Position numbers and translations under genes: made by a program
In this document: piece after piece, positions 41,564 through 52,156 of the stretch
Position numbering within the stretch: the stretch's first letter is position 1
How the letters are laid out: the number at the start of each line of letters is the position of its first letter
NCBI RefSeq assembly: GCF_007830235.1
Contig: NZ_VLKI01000018.1
Coordinates: 1-64,000, forward strand
DNA length: 64,000 bases
DNA from: Cytobacillus oceanisediminis
GTDB taxonomy: Bacteria > Bacillota > Bacilli > Bacillales > Cytobacillaceae
Reading direction: 5' to 3'
Notes under the pieces: generated by a model
Seen by the model: only the letters and a program-made list of their open reading frames with translations
The model's database searches: none
Told to the model about the DNA's origin: nothing

Positions 41564-41590
41564 AAAGCCTGCGAAACCGCAGGCTTTAGG
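41564..41590 (-). terminator. Terminator of ltaS
   Basis: AAAGCCTGCG/CGCAGGCTTT, perfect stem just after the ltaS gene. Confidence 0.75.
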
Positions 41591-41610
41591 CTATTCATTA
41601 CCCTTCATAT

Positions 41611-43470
41611 TTATTCTTGGTCTGCATCTTCATAGAAACGCAGCAAGTCTCCATAGATGATCTTATCCGAATATTGGAGTTCATTTTTTGCTTTAGCCAT
41701 ATATGGCTCGCAAGCGGTTTTGTCGATTGGCTGTTCCGTTTCCTTATCATAGCAGATATCCCGGGTATATACATACTTCTTAGTTACAAAGCTGCCGTCC
41801 CGCAATACAGCAAAATCCATTTTATCTTTTGCAAATAAATCAGCACCAAATTCAATCGACCCTTTCGTATCAATGCCAAGCATATGAAGAATAGTTGGTT
41901 TAAGATCAATCTGACCGGAAACCTTGGAAATCGTCTTTCCTTCTTGTCCCGGTATATGAATGATTAACGGAACTTTTTGCAGCTGTGTGCTGACAAAAGG
42001 TGTAACTTCTTTTCCAAGGAATTGGCCCATTGCTTCATTGTGGTTTTCGGAAATTCCATAATGATCACCGTAGAGAATAATGATTGAATCTTCATATAAG
42101 CCTTCTTCCTTTAATCGCTGGATGAAATTTTTTAGTGCCTCATCCTGATAACGGACAGTCGGGAAGTAATTATTTACTGTTTTATCTGCAGAATTATAGG
42201 GCTGGATGAATTGGTCTTCTTCCTCGAGATCAAATGGGAAGTGATTCGTAAGTGTAATAAATTTTGCATAAAAAGGTTTTGGCATTTCTTTTAAATGCTG
42301 TACAGATTGCTCAAAGAAATCAATGTCCTTTAAACCCCAGCCGACTGAATTCTCGTTGCTAACCTGATAATCCGGCAAGGAATAAAAACGGTCATAACCA
42401 AAGGACTGGTACATGATATCTCTGTTCCAAAAGCTTTTGTTATTCGCATGCAGGGCTGCTGTAAAGTATCCTTTATCTTTTAAGATAGTTGGAGTTGCAT
42501 TATACTCGTTTCCGGAGTGAGTGAAGAATACTGCTCCACGGCTGAGCGGATACAGCGAGTTATCCACCAGGAATTCAGAATCTGATGTTTTACCTTGAGC
42601 TGTCTGATGATAAAAATTTTCAAAATAATAGCTTTCCTTAATAAAATCATTCAGAAATGGCGTTATCTCCTGTCCATTTACTTTTTCATTGATTACAAAA
42701 TTCTGGGTAGATTCCATAGAAATAAGAATAACGTTCTTTTCTTTTGCAATTCCAAACATCTCTTCATCCGGCTTTTTATAATTCGCTGATACGTAGTTTT
42801 TTATATCTGCCAGTTCACTTCCATCGGCAAGTGCCCTTTGGGCAGAAGATTTAGATTGGAGAAAAATATCATAGATATGATAATTGTAGGTTCCGATGTT
42901 TTTAACAAGCATCTCCCTGTCAAAGGTACGGGTCAAAAGCTGCGGGCGTTCTGTTTCCGCCAATGCAAGATTAAAAAATGCAACAGCAACCGCACCCAAA
43001 AAATATGCCCTGCGATACATTTTTGAGGCGGGACGATAGGCTGCTAGGCCAGGTTTCATGGAAACAATAAGGGCAAGGATTGCAAAGTCAGTAAAATACA
43101 GCAAGTCACTTACATTTAAAAGTTCATTTACGCTGCTTCCAAGATCGCTCATATTACTCGTTTGGAAAAGCACAGGAATTGTTAAAAAATCGTTAAAAAA
43201 CCTGTAGAAAACAACATTAGCGAATAATACAGACGAAATGGCGAAGCTGGAAATCAAAATATAGCGTTTTTGTTTTTTTTCCTTCATAAATAACCCGAAT
43301 CCAAATACAAACAGAAGAAAGCTTAATGGATTGAGAAACAATATGAACTCCTGTTTCCAGTTTTCTATCTTAATTTCAAAGCTGGTTTTATAGACTATAT
43401 ATGTCTTAAGCCAAAGCAAGACAGTCGCAAGGGCAATCAGCGAGAACTTTGACCATTGTATTTTTTTCAT
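41611..43470 (-). CDS. ltaS: Lipoteichoic acid synthase family protein (YqgS/LtaS)
   Basis: 619 residues. Five N-terminal membrane helices (within 1-210), then an extracellular sulfatase-like domain. [13 protein letters not shown] carries the metal Glu, [15 protein letters not shown] the nucleophile Thr, and [13 protein letters not shown] the metal Asp/His. It polymerises glycerol phosphate from phosphatidylglycerol into lipoteichoic acid at the outer membrane face. Position matches B. subtilis yqgS. Confidence 0.93.
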   Translation of the reverse strand: MKKIQWSKFSLIALATVLLWLKTYIVYKTSFEIKIENWKQEFILFLNPLSFLLFVFGFGLFMKEKKQKRYILISSFAISSVLFANVVFYRFFNDFLTIPVLFQTSNMSDLGSSVNELLNVSDLLYFTDFAILALIVSMKPGLAAYRPASKMYRRAYFLGAVAVAFFNLALAETERPQLLTRTFDREMLVKNIGTYNYHIYDIFLQSKSSAQRALADGSELADIKNYVSANYKKPDEEMFGIAKEKNVILISMESTQNFVINEKVNGQEITPFLNDFIKESYYFENFYHQTAQGKTSDSEFLVDNSLYPLSRGAVFFTHSGNEYNATPTILKDKGYFTAALHANNKSFWNRDIMYQSFGYDRFYSLPDYQVSNENSVGWGLKDIDFFEQSVQHLKEMPKPFYAKFITLTNHFPFDLEEEDQFIQPYNSADKTVNNYFPTVRYQDEALKNFIQRLKEEGLYEDSIIILYGDHYGISENHNEAMGQFLGKEVTPFVSTQLQKVPLIIHIPGQEGKTISKVSGQIDLKPTILHMLGIDTKGSIEFGADLFAKDKMDFAVLRDGSFVTKKYVYTRDICYDKETEQPIDKTACEPYMAKAKNELQYSDKIIYGDLLRFYEDADQE

Positions 43471-43705
43471 GATCTTCTTCTACCTCCTAGAAGTTTTGGA
43501 AGCAACAAGCTCTTTGCATGATAAGGAATATTATATTTTGGCAAATCAAATCTTAATACTTTTTTTACACAAAATCAATTCAGAATTTACACTCAACTTG
43601 TAAAATTATAGAATGGCTGCTACTGTGTTTACCCAATTTATTAGACGTTTGAAACCTTATTTAGTTTCGGTATTCTTATAATTCAGAATTATCGGATCAA
43701 ACAAT

Positions 43706-43738
43706 AAAAGAGTACCCGCATAAAACAGGTACTTTTAA
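43706..43738 (-). terminator. Terminator of glcK
   Basis: AAAAGTACC...GGTACTCTTTT on the minus strand, directly after the glcK stop. Confidence 0.7.
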
Positions 43739-43742
43739 TGTT

Positions 43743-44705
43743 TTATTTATTTTTTGCCAGCCAGGCTGCTCCGATCACACCAGCATCATTCTCCAAAGTG
43801 GCAATATCGATTTCTGTTGATTCCCTGACTCTCGGGAATGCAAATTTGGCAAAATTTCCGACAACAGGTTTTAACAATATATCCCCTGCTTTTGATACGC
43901 CTCCTCCTAGTACGATTTTTTCCGGATTAAGCGTATTTGCAATATTGGCCAAAGCCAATCCGAGATGTAAGGCTGTATCGCTTACAACTGAAAGAGAAGT
44001 TGCATCTCCAAGCCTTGCTGTATCGAAAACATCTTTTGCAGTAATATGCCCGTTCTCTTTGTACAATTTAGCAAGCTCGCCGGCTTCACTCAATTGCAGC
44101 TTTTCAATAGCCTGCCGTACAATCCCTGTAGCAGACGCGATCGTTTCAAGGCAGCCCGTCTTGCCGCAATTGCACTGGGCCCCTCCTAAAGGGACCGAGG
44201 TAATGTGTCCAATCTCGCCTGCGGCACCGCTCACACCCTGAACGATATCCCCGTTGGCAATCACGCCTCCTCCTACACCTGTTCCCAGAGTGACGCAAAC
44301 AAGATCTTTAGCCCCATTGCCGGCACCCTTCCACATTTCGCCAAGGGCAGCGCAGTTTGCATCATTATCAATAATGACTGGAAGAGACGTTTCCACTTCC
44401 AGCAGATCCTTCAGCGGATAATTATCTTTCCAGCCGAGATTAACCGTATTATAAACGACACCAGTGGCCAGATTGACCGGTCCAGGTGCCCCCATGCCAA
44501 GCCCTATTATTTTGTCCTTCGTCAGATCAAGCTCTTCAAGTTTGCGGTCTATCGCTTTTGCAATATTAATCGTTATATTTTTACCTTCTCCACTATTATC
44601 AGTTGGGATTTCCCATTTGTGAAGAATTTCCCCATAGTAATTGATAAAAGCAAGTTTCGTAGTTGTCCCGCCTAAATCTACACCAATTAGCCACTTCTCT
44701 GCCAA
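43743..44705 (-). CDS. glcK: ROK-family glucokinase GlcK
   Basis: 320 residues from TTG 44705, spaced 4 nt from AAGGTGAT; B. subtilis GlcK begins at the same residue relative to [17 protein letters not shown]-binding GVDLGGTT, sugar-binding [11 protein letters not shown], catalytic Asp within it, zinc motif CNCGKTGC. It phosphorylates cytosolic glucose. Cotranscribed with yqgQ. Confidence 0.95.
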   Translation of the reverse strand: MAEKWLIGVDLGGTTTKLAFINYYGEILHKWEIPTDNSGEGKNITINIAKAIDRKLEELDLTKDKIIGLGMGAPGPVNLATGVVYNTVNLGWKDNYPLKDLLEVETSLPVIIDNDANCAALGEMWKGAGNGAKDLVCVTLGTGVGGGVIANGDIVQGVSGAAGEIGHITSVPLGGAQCNCGKTGCLETIASATGIVRQAIEKLQLSEAGELAKLYKENGHITAKDVFDTARLGDATSLSVVSDTALHLGLALANIANTLNPEKIVLGGGVSKAGDILLKPVVGNFAKFAFPRVRESTEIDIATLENDAGVIGAAWLAKNK

Positions 44706-44723
44706 ATTAATCACCTTTTCTGT

Positions 44724-44924
44724 CTATTTTTTCTCTCTTAGACGCTGAATTTCAGTCCGTATAAGCAAAGTTGCACTTTGATAGTCTTTCACGTCAATAA
44801 GCTGTGAGTCAAAAAGATCCTTTAATTCGGATGCCATAAGCTCCAAGTCAGCTTCTCTGTCTCCTATGTATATAATCGTCCCATATTTCTTCAAGAATTG
44901 CTGTATATCATAAATGGTTTTCAT
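44724..44924 (-). CDS. yqgQ: YqgQ (DUF910) small protein
   Basis: 66 residues, MKTIYDIQQFLKKYGTIIYIGDRE; three-helix DUF910 family, always next to glcK in Bacillus. GGTAAAGG precedes the ATG. A nucleic-acid-binding role has been suggested for the family but is not established. Confidence 0.9.
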   Translation of the reverse strand: MKTIYDIQQFLKKYGTIIYIGDREADLELMASELKDLFDSQLIDVKDYQSATLLIRTEIQRLREKK

Positions 44925-44965
44925 CCTTTACCTCGACCTTTATCAATAAGTTTTTGCCACATTAA

Positions 44966-44994
44966 AGTATAATCTAAATTATCCCCCTCCTCAA
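44966..44994 (-). promoter_or_regulatory. Promoter of yqgQ-glcK
   Basis: TTGAGG, 17 bp, TATACT on the minus strand, about 40 bp upstream of yqgQ. Confidence 0.6.
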
Positions 44995-45043
44995 GAGGGA
45001 AGGAGCAAGCTGCACCGTTATGATAGCTATTGCTGCTCATGCC

Positions 45044-45082
45044 AAAAAGAATCCCTCCCTGATTCTGCCAGGGAGGGATTAT
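45044..45082 (-). terminator. Terminator of SpoVAF-like gene
   Basis: AATCCCTCCCTG/CAGGGAGGGATT, perfect 12-bp stem followed by CTTTTT. Confidence 0.9.
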
Positions 45083-45090
45083 GAAGAAAT

Positions 45091-46554
45091 CTAGCGGTCG
45101 GGATCCTTCGGATGAAGAAACCGCGGGCGCCTGTTTTTCAACGGGATTGGCGACCTGATCAAAACATCTCTGAATGCCCTTAAGTTGAAAGGGATAAACG
45201 GCCATAGGTACGGTACTCCGAAAGACTTCAATCTTGCAAGCATAATAATCAGCAGCACAATTCCAATTACATATCCGTATGTATGGAATAAGCTTGTTGC
45301 AATCAGCAATCCTATTCTGATTAACCGATTTGCCAGGCTCATTTCATAGCTTGGCGTTGAAAAAGTTCCAATTGCTGCAATCGCCAAATAGAGAATGACT
45401 TCATTAATGAACAAACCAACCTCAACAGCAACCTGCCCGATCATCAGGGCCGCCACCAGTCCAAGGGCTGTGGCAAGTGAGGTCGGTGTATGAATGGCAG
45501 CCATCCTCAGCATATCCAGTCCCAGTTCAATTATGAGAAATTGGACTACTAAAGGAAGCTGCCCTGTTTCATTTGGACCAACATATGATAAAGCCTCAGG
45601 CAGCAATTGCGGTTCAACAGCAAATAAATACCATAACGGCAAAAGAAAGATGGATGCCCAAACCGCCAAAAAACGCACAAACCGTAAATAAGCACCAACA
45701 AGGGGTTTATTCCTGTATTCCTCTGCATGCTGCAGATGGTGCCAAAAAGTAGTTGGCGTTATGATAACACTTGGTGACCCATCTACAATAATACAAACAT
45801 GCCCCTCATAAAGATGAGTAGCTGCTGTATCGGGCCTCTCGGTATACCTGACCATTGGATATGGGTTCCAATGCCGTCCCGATATAAATTCTTCGATGGA
45901 TTTTTCAGCCATGGGAAGCCCATCCGTGTCAATTTTCGAAAGAGACTCTTTAATTTTTCCCACCATTGTCGGATCAGCTATGTCTTCTATATAGCTGACT
46001 ACAATGTCTGTTTTGGAACGTCTCCCGACTTGCATATATTCCATTCGTAGTGTCCGATCCCTGATCCTTCTTCGTGTAAGAGCTGTATTAAAAACAAGTG
46101 TCTCTACAAAACCATCCCTTGATCCGCGGACAACTCTTTCAATATCCGGTTCTTGAGGGCCTCTTACAGGATAGGTCCGTGCATCAATTAGAATGACCTG
46201 ATCTACTCCATCCACCACCAGAGCAGTTGGGCCAGCCAGCACCATATCCACCACTTTATTTAAATCATCGCTTGTTTCAACCTCAACATACGGAATATAT
46301 GTTTTAATCAGCCTTGAGAGGGTGTCCCCTTCCAGCTGATCTTTGTCCAGGCCTGCCAGCATTTTCATCAAGTAGTGCAAAATATCGTCTTTTACAAAAC
46401 CATCTACAAGATAGAGGGCCATTTCCCTCTCTGCGTATTCGACATCAAGCTGAATAACATCAAAGCTTTTTTCTACTCCAAGAGCCTCTCTTAGGTAGGC
46501 AATATTTTCTTTCAGCGACACCTTTACAGGCTCACGTTTAACCTGCTCCATCAT
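45091..46554 (-). CDS. Spore germination protein, SpoVAF/GerA family
   Basis: About 487 residues (ATG 46554 or 46551; GAGGTGGGG upstream). N-terminal soluble half contains LREALGVEKSFDVIQLDVEY, VVRGSRDGFVETLVFNTALTRRRIRD and GRHWNPYPMVRYTERPDTA, closely following SpoVAF. The C-terminal half has four to five membrane helices. GerA-type A subunits sit in the spore inner membrane. This is monocistronic here, apart from the usual spoVA operon, so it is probably a paralogue. It is expected under forespore control, but no sigma-G promoter was assigned. Confidence 0.88.
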   Translation of the reverse strand: MMEQVKREPVKVSLKENIAYLREALGVEKSFDVIQLDVEYAEREMALYLVDGFVKDDILHYLMKMLAGLDKDQLEGDTLSRLIKTYIPYVEVETSDDLNKVVDMVLAGPTALVVDGVDQVILIDARTYPVRGPQEPDIERVVRGSRDGFVETLVFNTALTRRRIRDRTLRMEYMQVGRRSKTDIVVSYIEDIADPTMVGKIKESLSKIDTDGLPMAEKSIEEFISGRHWNPYPMVRYTERPDTAATHLYEGHVCIIVDGSPSVIITPTTFWHHLQHAEEYRNKPLVGAYLRFVRFLAVWASIFLLPLWYLFAVEPQLLPEALSYVGPNETGQLPLVVQFLIIELGLDMLRMAAIHTPTSLATALGLVAALMIGQVAVEVGLFINEVILYLAIAAIGTFSTPSYEMSLANRLIRIGLLIATSLFHTYGYVIGIVLLIIMLARLKSFGVPYLWPFIPFNLRAFRDVLIRSPIPLKNRRPRFLHPKDPDR

Positions 46555-46617
46555 CCCCACCTCAGCAATCTATTCCATTCTTTTCCTTGCATACTATTCA
46601 ACAGGATAGACATGCGA

Positions 46618-46656
46618 AAAAAAAATCATACCAGTGAATGGTATGATTCTAAAAAA
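46618..46656. terminator. Terminator between gluP and SpoVAF-like gene
   Basis: AATCATACC/GGTATGATT with A7 and T-rich flanks; follows the gluP stop at a distance of about 85 bp. Confidence 0.65.
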
Positions 46657-46737
46657 ATGCCTGAATAGCACGGAAAATTGCTAGGAATTAAGAGAGGAAA
46701 ACAAAACTGCCGCCTGTGCCCTCTAGTAAATTAAACT

Positions 46738-48294
46738 TTATTGCTGCCCGGATGTTTCCCAGTCTGCAATTTGCTCTAAGAGCTGCTGATACTCCTCCTG
46801 GCCCGGATTCAAATCAGCTGCTTTTTGGGCATGCTGCTTTGCTTTTGCAGTATTTTCTTCTTCTAAATAGATGAGCGCCAGGTTATAGTGCGCCTCATGG
46901 AAAGCCGCTTTTTCATCAATTACGCGGTCGAGATGCTCCTTCGCTTTCTGAAGATCTCCCCCTTTAATTTCTGCATAGGATAAAAGAAAATAGACTTCAG
47001 GAGAAGCCTCTTCTTCTTTAATAAAATTAGCAAGCAAAGAGCGCGCTTTTTCATATTCCTCCGTCTTAATATACTCCTGAGCCATAACCATGGCTGTCTG
47101 TTCATTCATCAAATTTCCCGGCTCATTGAATCCATATTTTAATAAACCGGCAACTAAGCTTGCCGTGACGGCTAAAAATAAAAACTGCAGCCATGGTTTT
47201 TTCTTTTTTGGAAAATGAACGATGCCAGTGGCAAGAAAACCTCCTATTAGCCCGCCTATATGGCCCGCATTGTCAATTCCAGGAATCGTAAACCCGAAGG
47301 CCAGGTTTATTCCCAGCACAACAAGTATATTGAATCCCATCGTTCTAAAAAAGAGTTTGGGATAGATGAGCCCGAAATACAACAGTGCGCCAAAACAGCC
47401 GAAAATTGCTCCACTCGCACCCGCTGAAAGGGTGGGACTGAAAATAAAACTGGCTAAAGTCCCGCCAAACCCCGCAAGGATATAGATGAACAAGAACCTT
47501 AAATTTCCGTATACCCGTTCCACCGCTGATCCAAGGTAATACAATGCAAGGGTGTTCATTAATAAATGAAGCAGCCCGATATGCAGAACAATTGGAGTAA
47601 AGAACCGCCACCATTCCCCTTCCAAAATAAGAGGATTAAATTTAGCTCCATACTTGATCAATGTGGAAGTGTCTGTGCTCCCGCCCTTCCATTCCAATAA
47701 CATAAAAACAGCTATTTGAATAAAAACGAAGATATACGTAAAAAGAGGTTTTCCAAAATTGAATAACGCCTTTTCTTTTTTCGCTTTACTTACAGCTTTT
47801 GAAAGGGTTGCATGCTTTACCCCATCGGCGTCAGTTTCAGTAAACTCCCCGCCAGGCAGGGATAATGGATCATGAAAGATGGCCTCAATCTTGTTTATGC
47901 TCTCAGGATGACTGGAATCAATAATCAACGTTTGAACAGAAGCCTTTCCTTTTTCATCCATAAATGGCGCTAATATACGGAATTCATAATCATCAACAGG
48001 CGGGTAGGCGGTAACATATATATTTAAAATTGGCAGTTCCTTTCTGCCAAGCTGCCTTCTGATTGATTCAGCTTTTTGGGCGGTGTTTTCAATGTCCCGC
48101 TGCATCCAATTGCTCCAATCAAGATTATATTTTAGCAGCCGTATTACCTTTGCCTCTTTATGTTCCAGCTTTTCAAGCCACAGTTCGTCCTGGCCTTTTG
48201 ATAGTTGAATCATCCTATACTCTTGGTCAGATATAAAATAATGCGCCAAGGCCCAAAATATATAATCCTCTCGAAAGCCCAATTCTTCCCCCAC
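46738..48294 (-). CDS. gluP: Rhomboid protease GluP (YqgP) with TPR domain
   Basis: 518 residues. N-terminal cytosolic domain (1-185), then six to seven membrane helices. HLLMNTLALYYLG is the rhomboid HxxxN-type segment, GASGAIFG holds the catalytic Ser (about 290) and NAGHIGGLIGG the catalytic His (about 345). C-terminal TPR repeats (about 400-510: ARSLLANFIKEEEASPEVYFL, AKEHLDRVIDEKAAFHEAHYNL). Intramembrane protease linked in B. subtilis to membrane protein quality control and Mg/Mn transporter turnover. Confidence 0.94.
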   Translation of the reverse strand: MGEELGFREDYIFWALAHYFISDQEYRMIQLSKGQDELWLEKLEHKEAKVIRLLKYNLDWSNWMQRDIENTAQKAESIRRQLGRKELPILNIYVTAYPPVDDYEFRILAPFMDEKGKASVQTLIIDSSHPESINKIEAIFHDPLSLPGGEFTETDADGVKHATLSKAVSKAKKEKALFNFGKPLFTYIFVFIQIAVFMLLEWKGGSTDTSTLIKYGAKFNPLILEGEWWRFFTPIVLHIGLLHLLMNTLALYYLGSAVERVYGNLRFLFIYILAGFGGTLASFIFSPTLSAGASGAIFGCFGALLYFGLIYPKLFFRTMGFNILVVLGINLAFGFTIPGIDNAGHIGGLIGGFLATGIVHFPKKKKPWLQFLFLAVTASLVAGLLKYGFNEPGNLMNEQTAMVMAQEYIKTEEYEKARSLLANFIKEEEASPEVYFLLSYAEIKGGDLQKAKEHLDRVIDEKAAFHEAHYNLALIYLEEENTAKAKQHAQKAADLNPGQEEYQQLLEQIADWETSGQQ

Positions 48295-48373
48295 TCTCTT
48301 ACTGCTTTTATTTAACTATAGGCAAAAAGGCTTCATTTTGTAAAAGAATAAGCACTTTATGAATAACAGCAAA

Positions 48374-48401
48374 ATAAAAAGACCTATTACGGTCTTTTTA
48401 C
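48374..48401 (-). terminator. Terminator of yqgO
   Basis: AAAAAGACC...GGTCTTTTT just after the yqgO stop. Confidence 0.75.
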
Positions 48402-48405
48402 TCAT

Positions 48406-48609
48406 CTACTGCCGTCCTTCCGAAGCTCCCGATGAAAAAACGGAGCTCATCATCCGGTCACGGACACCTGGAAAGCTCATAACTGAGCTGACAAGGAACC
48501 TGCGGAGAAAGGCATTGCCAAAAAGGACATTTATTAATCGATAGCGGTTCTGGTAGGCAAAATAACCGCCCAGCCCAATCATGAATATGGAAAATAATCG
48601 AGACATTCG
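48406..48609 (-). CDS. yqgO: YqgO-like small protein (67 aa)
   Basis: ATG 48609 with AGGAGGG 7 nt upstream. One N-terminal membrane segment (LFSIFMIGLGGYFAYQ) and a basic Arg-rich middle. It lies next to gluP as in B. subtilis yqgO; function unknown. Confidence 0.7.
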   Translation of the reverse strand, partial: RMSRLFSIFMIGLGGYFAYQNRYRLINVLFGNAFLRRFLVSSVMSFPGVRDRMMSSVFSSGASEGRQ

Positions 48610-48716
48610 AAATCCCTCCTCTTTATTATTTTGAGAAGAGGACGAAGCTTTTATCCATATTTCAACACAAGCAAAAAATAACAAATGCAATATCTTGAAT
48701 GCTTCAATAGATATTC

Positions 48717-49715
<999 letters not shown>

Positions 49716-49741
49716 TTATCCCGATGCAGCTGCTGTTTCCC

Positions 49742-50530
49742 TTATGTCATTAATATATATAGAAGCATTCCCAGTGCTGTTGAAGCTAAACCTGCAAAAA
49801 AATTGACAAAGTCATTATCGGCAAACCGTTTGCCTCCTATTAAGGACGTCTTCTTACCGCAGTGATTCAATTTCTCCACTTCTGCTCCGCAAACATTGCA
49901 CTTGTATATTGCTTGCAAGTAAGCCCCCGTAAAGGAATCAATTACATTTCCCGCAAAGCCGAAAGCCAATATAAACAAAGCTTCAAAAGGCGTAAGGTCG
50001 AACAAAAAGAATGATATTAATGCAATGGCCGAGGCACCTGCCATGGCGGCAAATGTCCCTAGAAGACTGACAGCACCTGAAGTACCGGTTTCGGCAGGCT
50101 TCAAGGTACGGATTGCCAACGGCGGTTTTTTACTTAATGAACCGATCTCTGATGCCCATGTATCCGAATTGGCTGAGGCTATACTGATCAGAAAGCCTAT
50201 TAGCCAAACAGGGGAAGGGTAAACTAGATAAAGTATACTTGCAATGCCAGCAATCCCCCCATTCGCAGCTACCTGATGCCAATCTCTGCGTGAGCCTTTT
50301 TCATGCTTGTCTTCGACTTTTATTTTTTGTTTGCTTTTAAATTTTGACCAGAAGCTTGAACTGGCAAAAAAGAAACCCAGCACCAAAAGCCCACGCAGCC
50401 CGAAGCCCCAGCCAACAGCCATGCCAATGGTAAATGCTGCTAAGCTCCCTGACATAGATAATAATTTAAAATAAAAGCCGGCCAGCGCTGTTACAAATAT
50501 AAAAGTTAAAATAAAAGCATACTCAAGCAT
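49742..50530 (-). CDS. DUF92-family membrane protein
   Basis: 262 residues from ATG 50530, overlapping the yqgN stop. Six or seven hydrophobic segments and DUF92 signatures: TWASEIGSLSKKPPLAIRTL, GTSGAVSLLGTFAAMAGA, GFAGNVIDSFTGAYLQAIYKC. Relatives include phytyl/farnesyl-phosphate kinase-like CTP-dependent enzymes such as VTE6. Substrate in Bacillus unknown. Confidence 0.85.
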   Translation of the reverse strand: MLEYAFILTFIFVTALAGFYFKLLSMSGSLAAFTIGMAVGWGFGLRGLLVLGFFFASSSFWSKFKSKQKIKVEDKHEKGSRRDWHQVAANGGIAGIASILYLVYPSPVWLIGFLISIASANSDTWASEIGSLSKKPPLAIRTLKPAETGTSGAVSLLGTFAAMAGASAIALISFFLFDLTPFEALFILAFGFAGNVIDSFTGAYLQAIYKCNVCGAEVEKLNHCGKKTSLIGGKRFADNDFVNFFAGLASTALGMLLYILMT

Positions 50531-51098
50531 CGTTTGTCTTCCATATCTGCTCATCGGTAATAATCATTTCCACCGGCCGGTCATGTTCTTCAACGGGAAG
50601 GCTCTTAATCACCTGGAAGGCAAATGCCAATGAAATTGTATTGCCTTTATAGCTCTCGAGGAAACGATCATAATAGCCTCCCCCGAATCCAAGGCGATAA
50701 CCATTTTTCATATAGGCCACTCCCGGAACAATCAAAGTATCGATTTTTTCTCCTGAAACTTCCTCAGTTTTTGCTTCAATCGGCTCCCATAAGCCATAGT
50801 ATACTGACTCCAGATCACTGAAGCGGTCCAAATCCCGGAATACCATTTCCTTTGTTTTTGGATTGCACTTAGGGACAGCCACCCTCTTCCCTTCCTCCCA
50901 AGCTTTTCTTATGATTTGCCAGGTATCAGCCTCGGGCGGGTTTGAAACTGTAATCCCTATCGTCTTAGCCTGTAGCCATAGAGGGCTTTGATATAGCTTG
51001 CGGGCTATTTCATATGAACGCTGTTCATGCTCCGGCTTATTCAATTCTTTTAGCCTTCCCAGCATTTCTTTTCGAAGAAACTTCTTTTTTGTTTCCAT
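50523..51098 (-). CDS. yqgN: 5-formyltetrahydrofolate cyclo-ligase (YqgN)
   Basis: 191 residues from ATG 51098 (GGAGGAC upstream). ETKKKFLRKEMLGRLKEL start, ATP-binding LIVPGVAYMKNGYRLGFGGGYYDRFLESY and AFAFQVIKSLPVEEHDRPVEMIITD. Converts 5-formyl-THF to 5,10-methenyl-THF. Conserved next to rpmG. Confidence 0.93.
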   Translation of the reverse strand: METKKKFLRKEMLGRLKELNKPEHEQRSYEIARKLYQSPLWLQAKTIGITVSNPPEADTWQIIRKAWEEGKRVAVPKCNPKTKEMVFRDLDRFSDLESVYYGLWEPIEAKTEEVSGEKIDTLIVPGVAYMKNGYRLGFGGGYYDRFLESYKGNTISLAFAFQVIKSLPVEEHDRPVEMIITDEQIWKTNDA

Positions 51099-51190
51099 TT
51101 TGCAGTCCTCCAACAGAAAGATATAAATGACAACCATCCAGTACAATTTAGCCAATAAAGGTAAGTATACCCAATAAAAAAATCAACAAA

Positions 51191-51220
51191 AAAAGCAGTA
51201 GGAATCATCCTACCGCTTAT
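51191..51220 (-). terminator. Terminator of rpmG
   Basis: AGCGGTAGG...CCTACTGCT with T7 on the minus strand, overlapping the rpmG stop. Confidence 0.8.
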
Positions 51221-51366
51221 TTTGTTTCGCGATGTGTAGTCGAACGCTTATCTCTTGGGCAATATTTTTTAAGCTCAAGACGATCTGGATTATTTCGTTT
51301 ATTTTTTTTAGAAATATAGTTACGATCTCCACATTCTGTGCAAGCTAACGTAATGTTCACACGCAT
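51217..51366 (-). CDS. rpmG: 50S ribosomal protein L33 (RpmG)
   Basis: 49 residues: [20 protein letters not shown] ... TTHRETK. Zinc-ribbon Cys at 9, 12 and 36, but the fourth position is Asp (YCPRD) instead of Cys, so zinc binding may be weakened. GGAGGGAAA upstream. Confidence 0.95.
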   Translation of the reverse strand: MRVNITLACTECGDRNYISKKNKRNNPDRLELKKYCPRDKRSTTHRETK

Positions 51367-51430
51367 GTAATTTCCCTCCAAACTATGTTCAAACTAGTTC
51401 GTTCATACGACTTTTCTATAATATCATTTT

Positions 51431-52060
51431 TTAAATCGAAATGCTAGTACGTTTTTTTAAAAGTAACTGGTTATACCGCAGAAGCTCTGATTTACTGTCA
51501 CCGCTCACGATCCACGAGTCTGCTTCAACTGTTCCTTTGCCTTCAAACCCAACGTTGAAGACAAATATGCTTATGGCATTTCCCTTGGCCATGGGGTGGT
51601 ACTCTAGAATTCCTTTGTTCCTGCACTTCCAAATTTGATCACTATATAAATTCCAATAAGGCTGAATCGAGCATTCTGCCATTTTCTTTCCGCTCAATTG
51701 GCCGTTAACCAAAAATACTTTTGAATCAGCCATATGGAAAATGACATTTTCTGCAGGAGAAATAAATGAGAAATGTTCACGAGAAGAATATTCATGTTTA
51801 TGCTGTATTAAAAGCTTCACATTACGTGGCTTATCCTCATGATTGGTAATATAACTTTTGAAATAAGAAATTTTGGAATGGATATTATCCCGCTTTACAT
51901 GGACAGAAATATTTTCTTCCGGAAATAATTCTTTAAACCCATTCTCCATCCAATATGTTTTCCCATCTATCCATAATCCTGGAATCATTCTCAGCTTCCC
52001 TTTTGCCGCTTGCTCCATTTCTTCATAAACATCAGATCTGATCCAGTTTAATGTGTTCAT
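51431..52060 (-). CDS. Hypothetical protein in GT4/DUF4912 cluster (about 209 aa)
   Basis: Start at ATG 52060 or 52066. Sequence (MIPGLWIDGKTYWMENGFKELFP ... ECSIQPYWNLYSDQIWKC ... FNVGFEGKGTVEADSWIVSG) looks like a beta-rich domain of unknown family. It is downstream of the glycosyltransferase and on the same strand, so probably a functional partner. No signal peptide or membrane segment. Confidence 0.6.
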   Translation of the reverse strand: MNTLNWIRSDVYEEMEQAAKGKLRMIPGLWIDGKTYWMENGFKELFPEENISVHVKRDNIHSKISYFKSYITNHEDKPRNVKLLIQHKHEYSSREHFSFISPAENVIFHMADSKVFLVNGQLSGKKMAECSIQPYWNLYSDQIWKCRNKGILEYHPMAKGNAISIFVFNVGFEGKGTVEADSWIVSGDSKSELLRYNQLLLKKRTSISI

Positions 52061-52156
52061 CTCCATGCACCTTTTTCTATCGTATTTTGAAGTCCAGCAG
52101 GTATCCAAATGGCTTGGCAGCATTAAATTAAAACTGGTATTGCAAACTGATAAAAT

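Noticed and set aside
43738..44675. Long plus-strand frames opposite glcK
   Set aside because: They are antisense shadows of a clear ROK glucokinase gene and lack ribosome sites.
44921..45205. 94-aa open frame between yqgQ and the SpoVAF-like gene
   Set aside because: Its N-terminal part overlaps the SpoVAF-like gene and a strong terminator; the yqgQ promoter lies within it.
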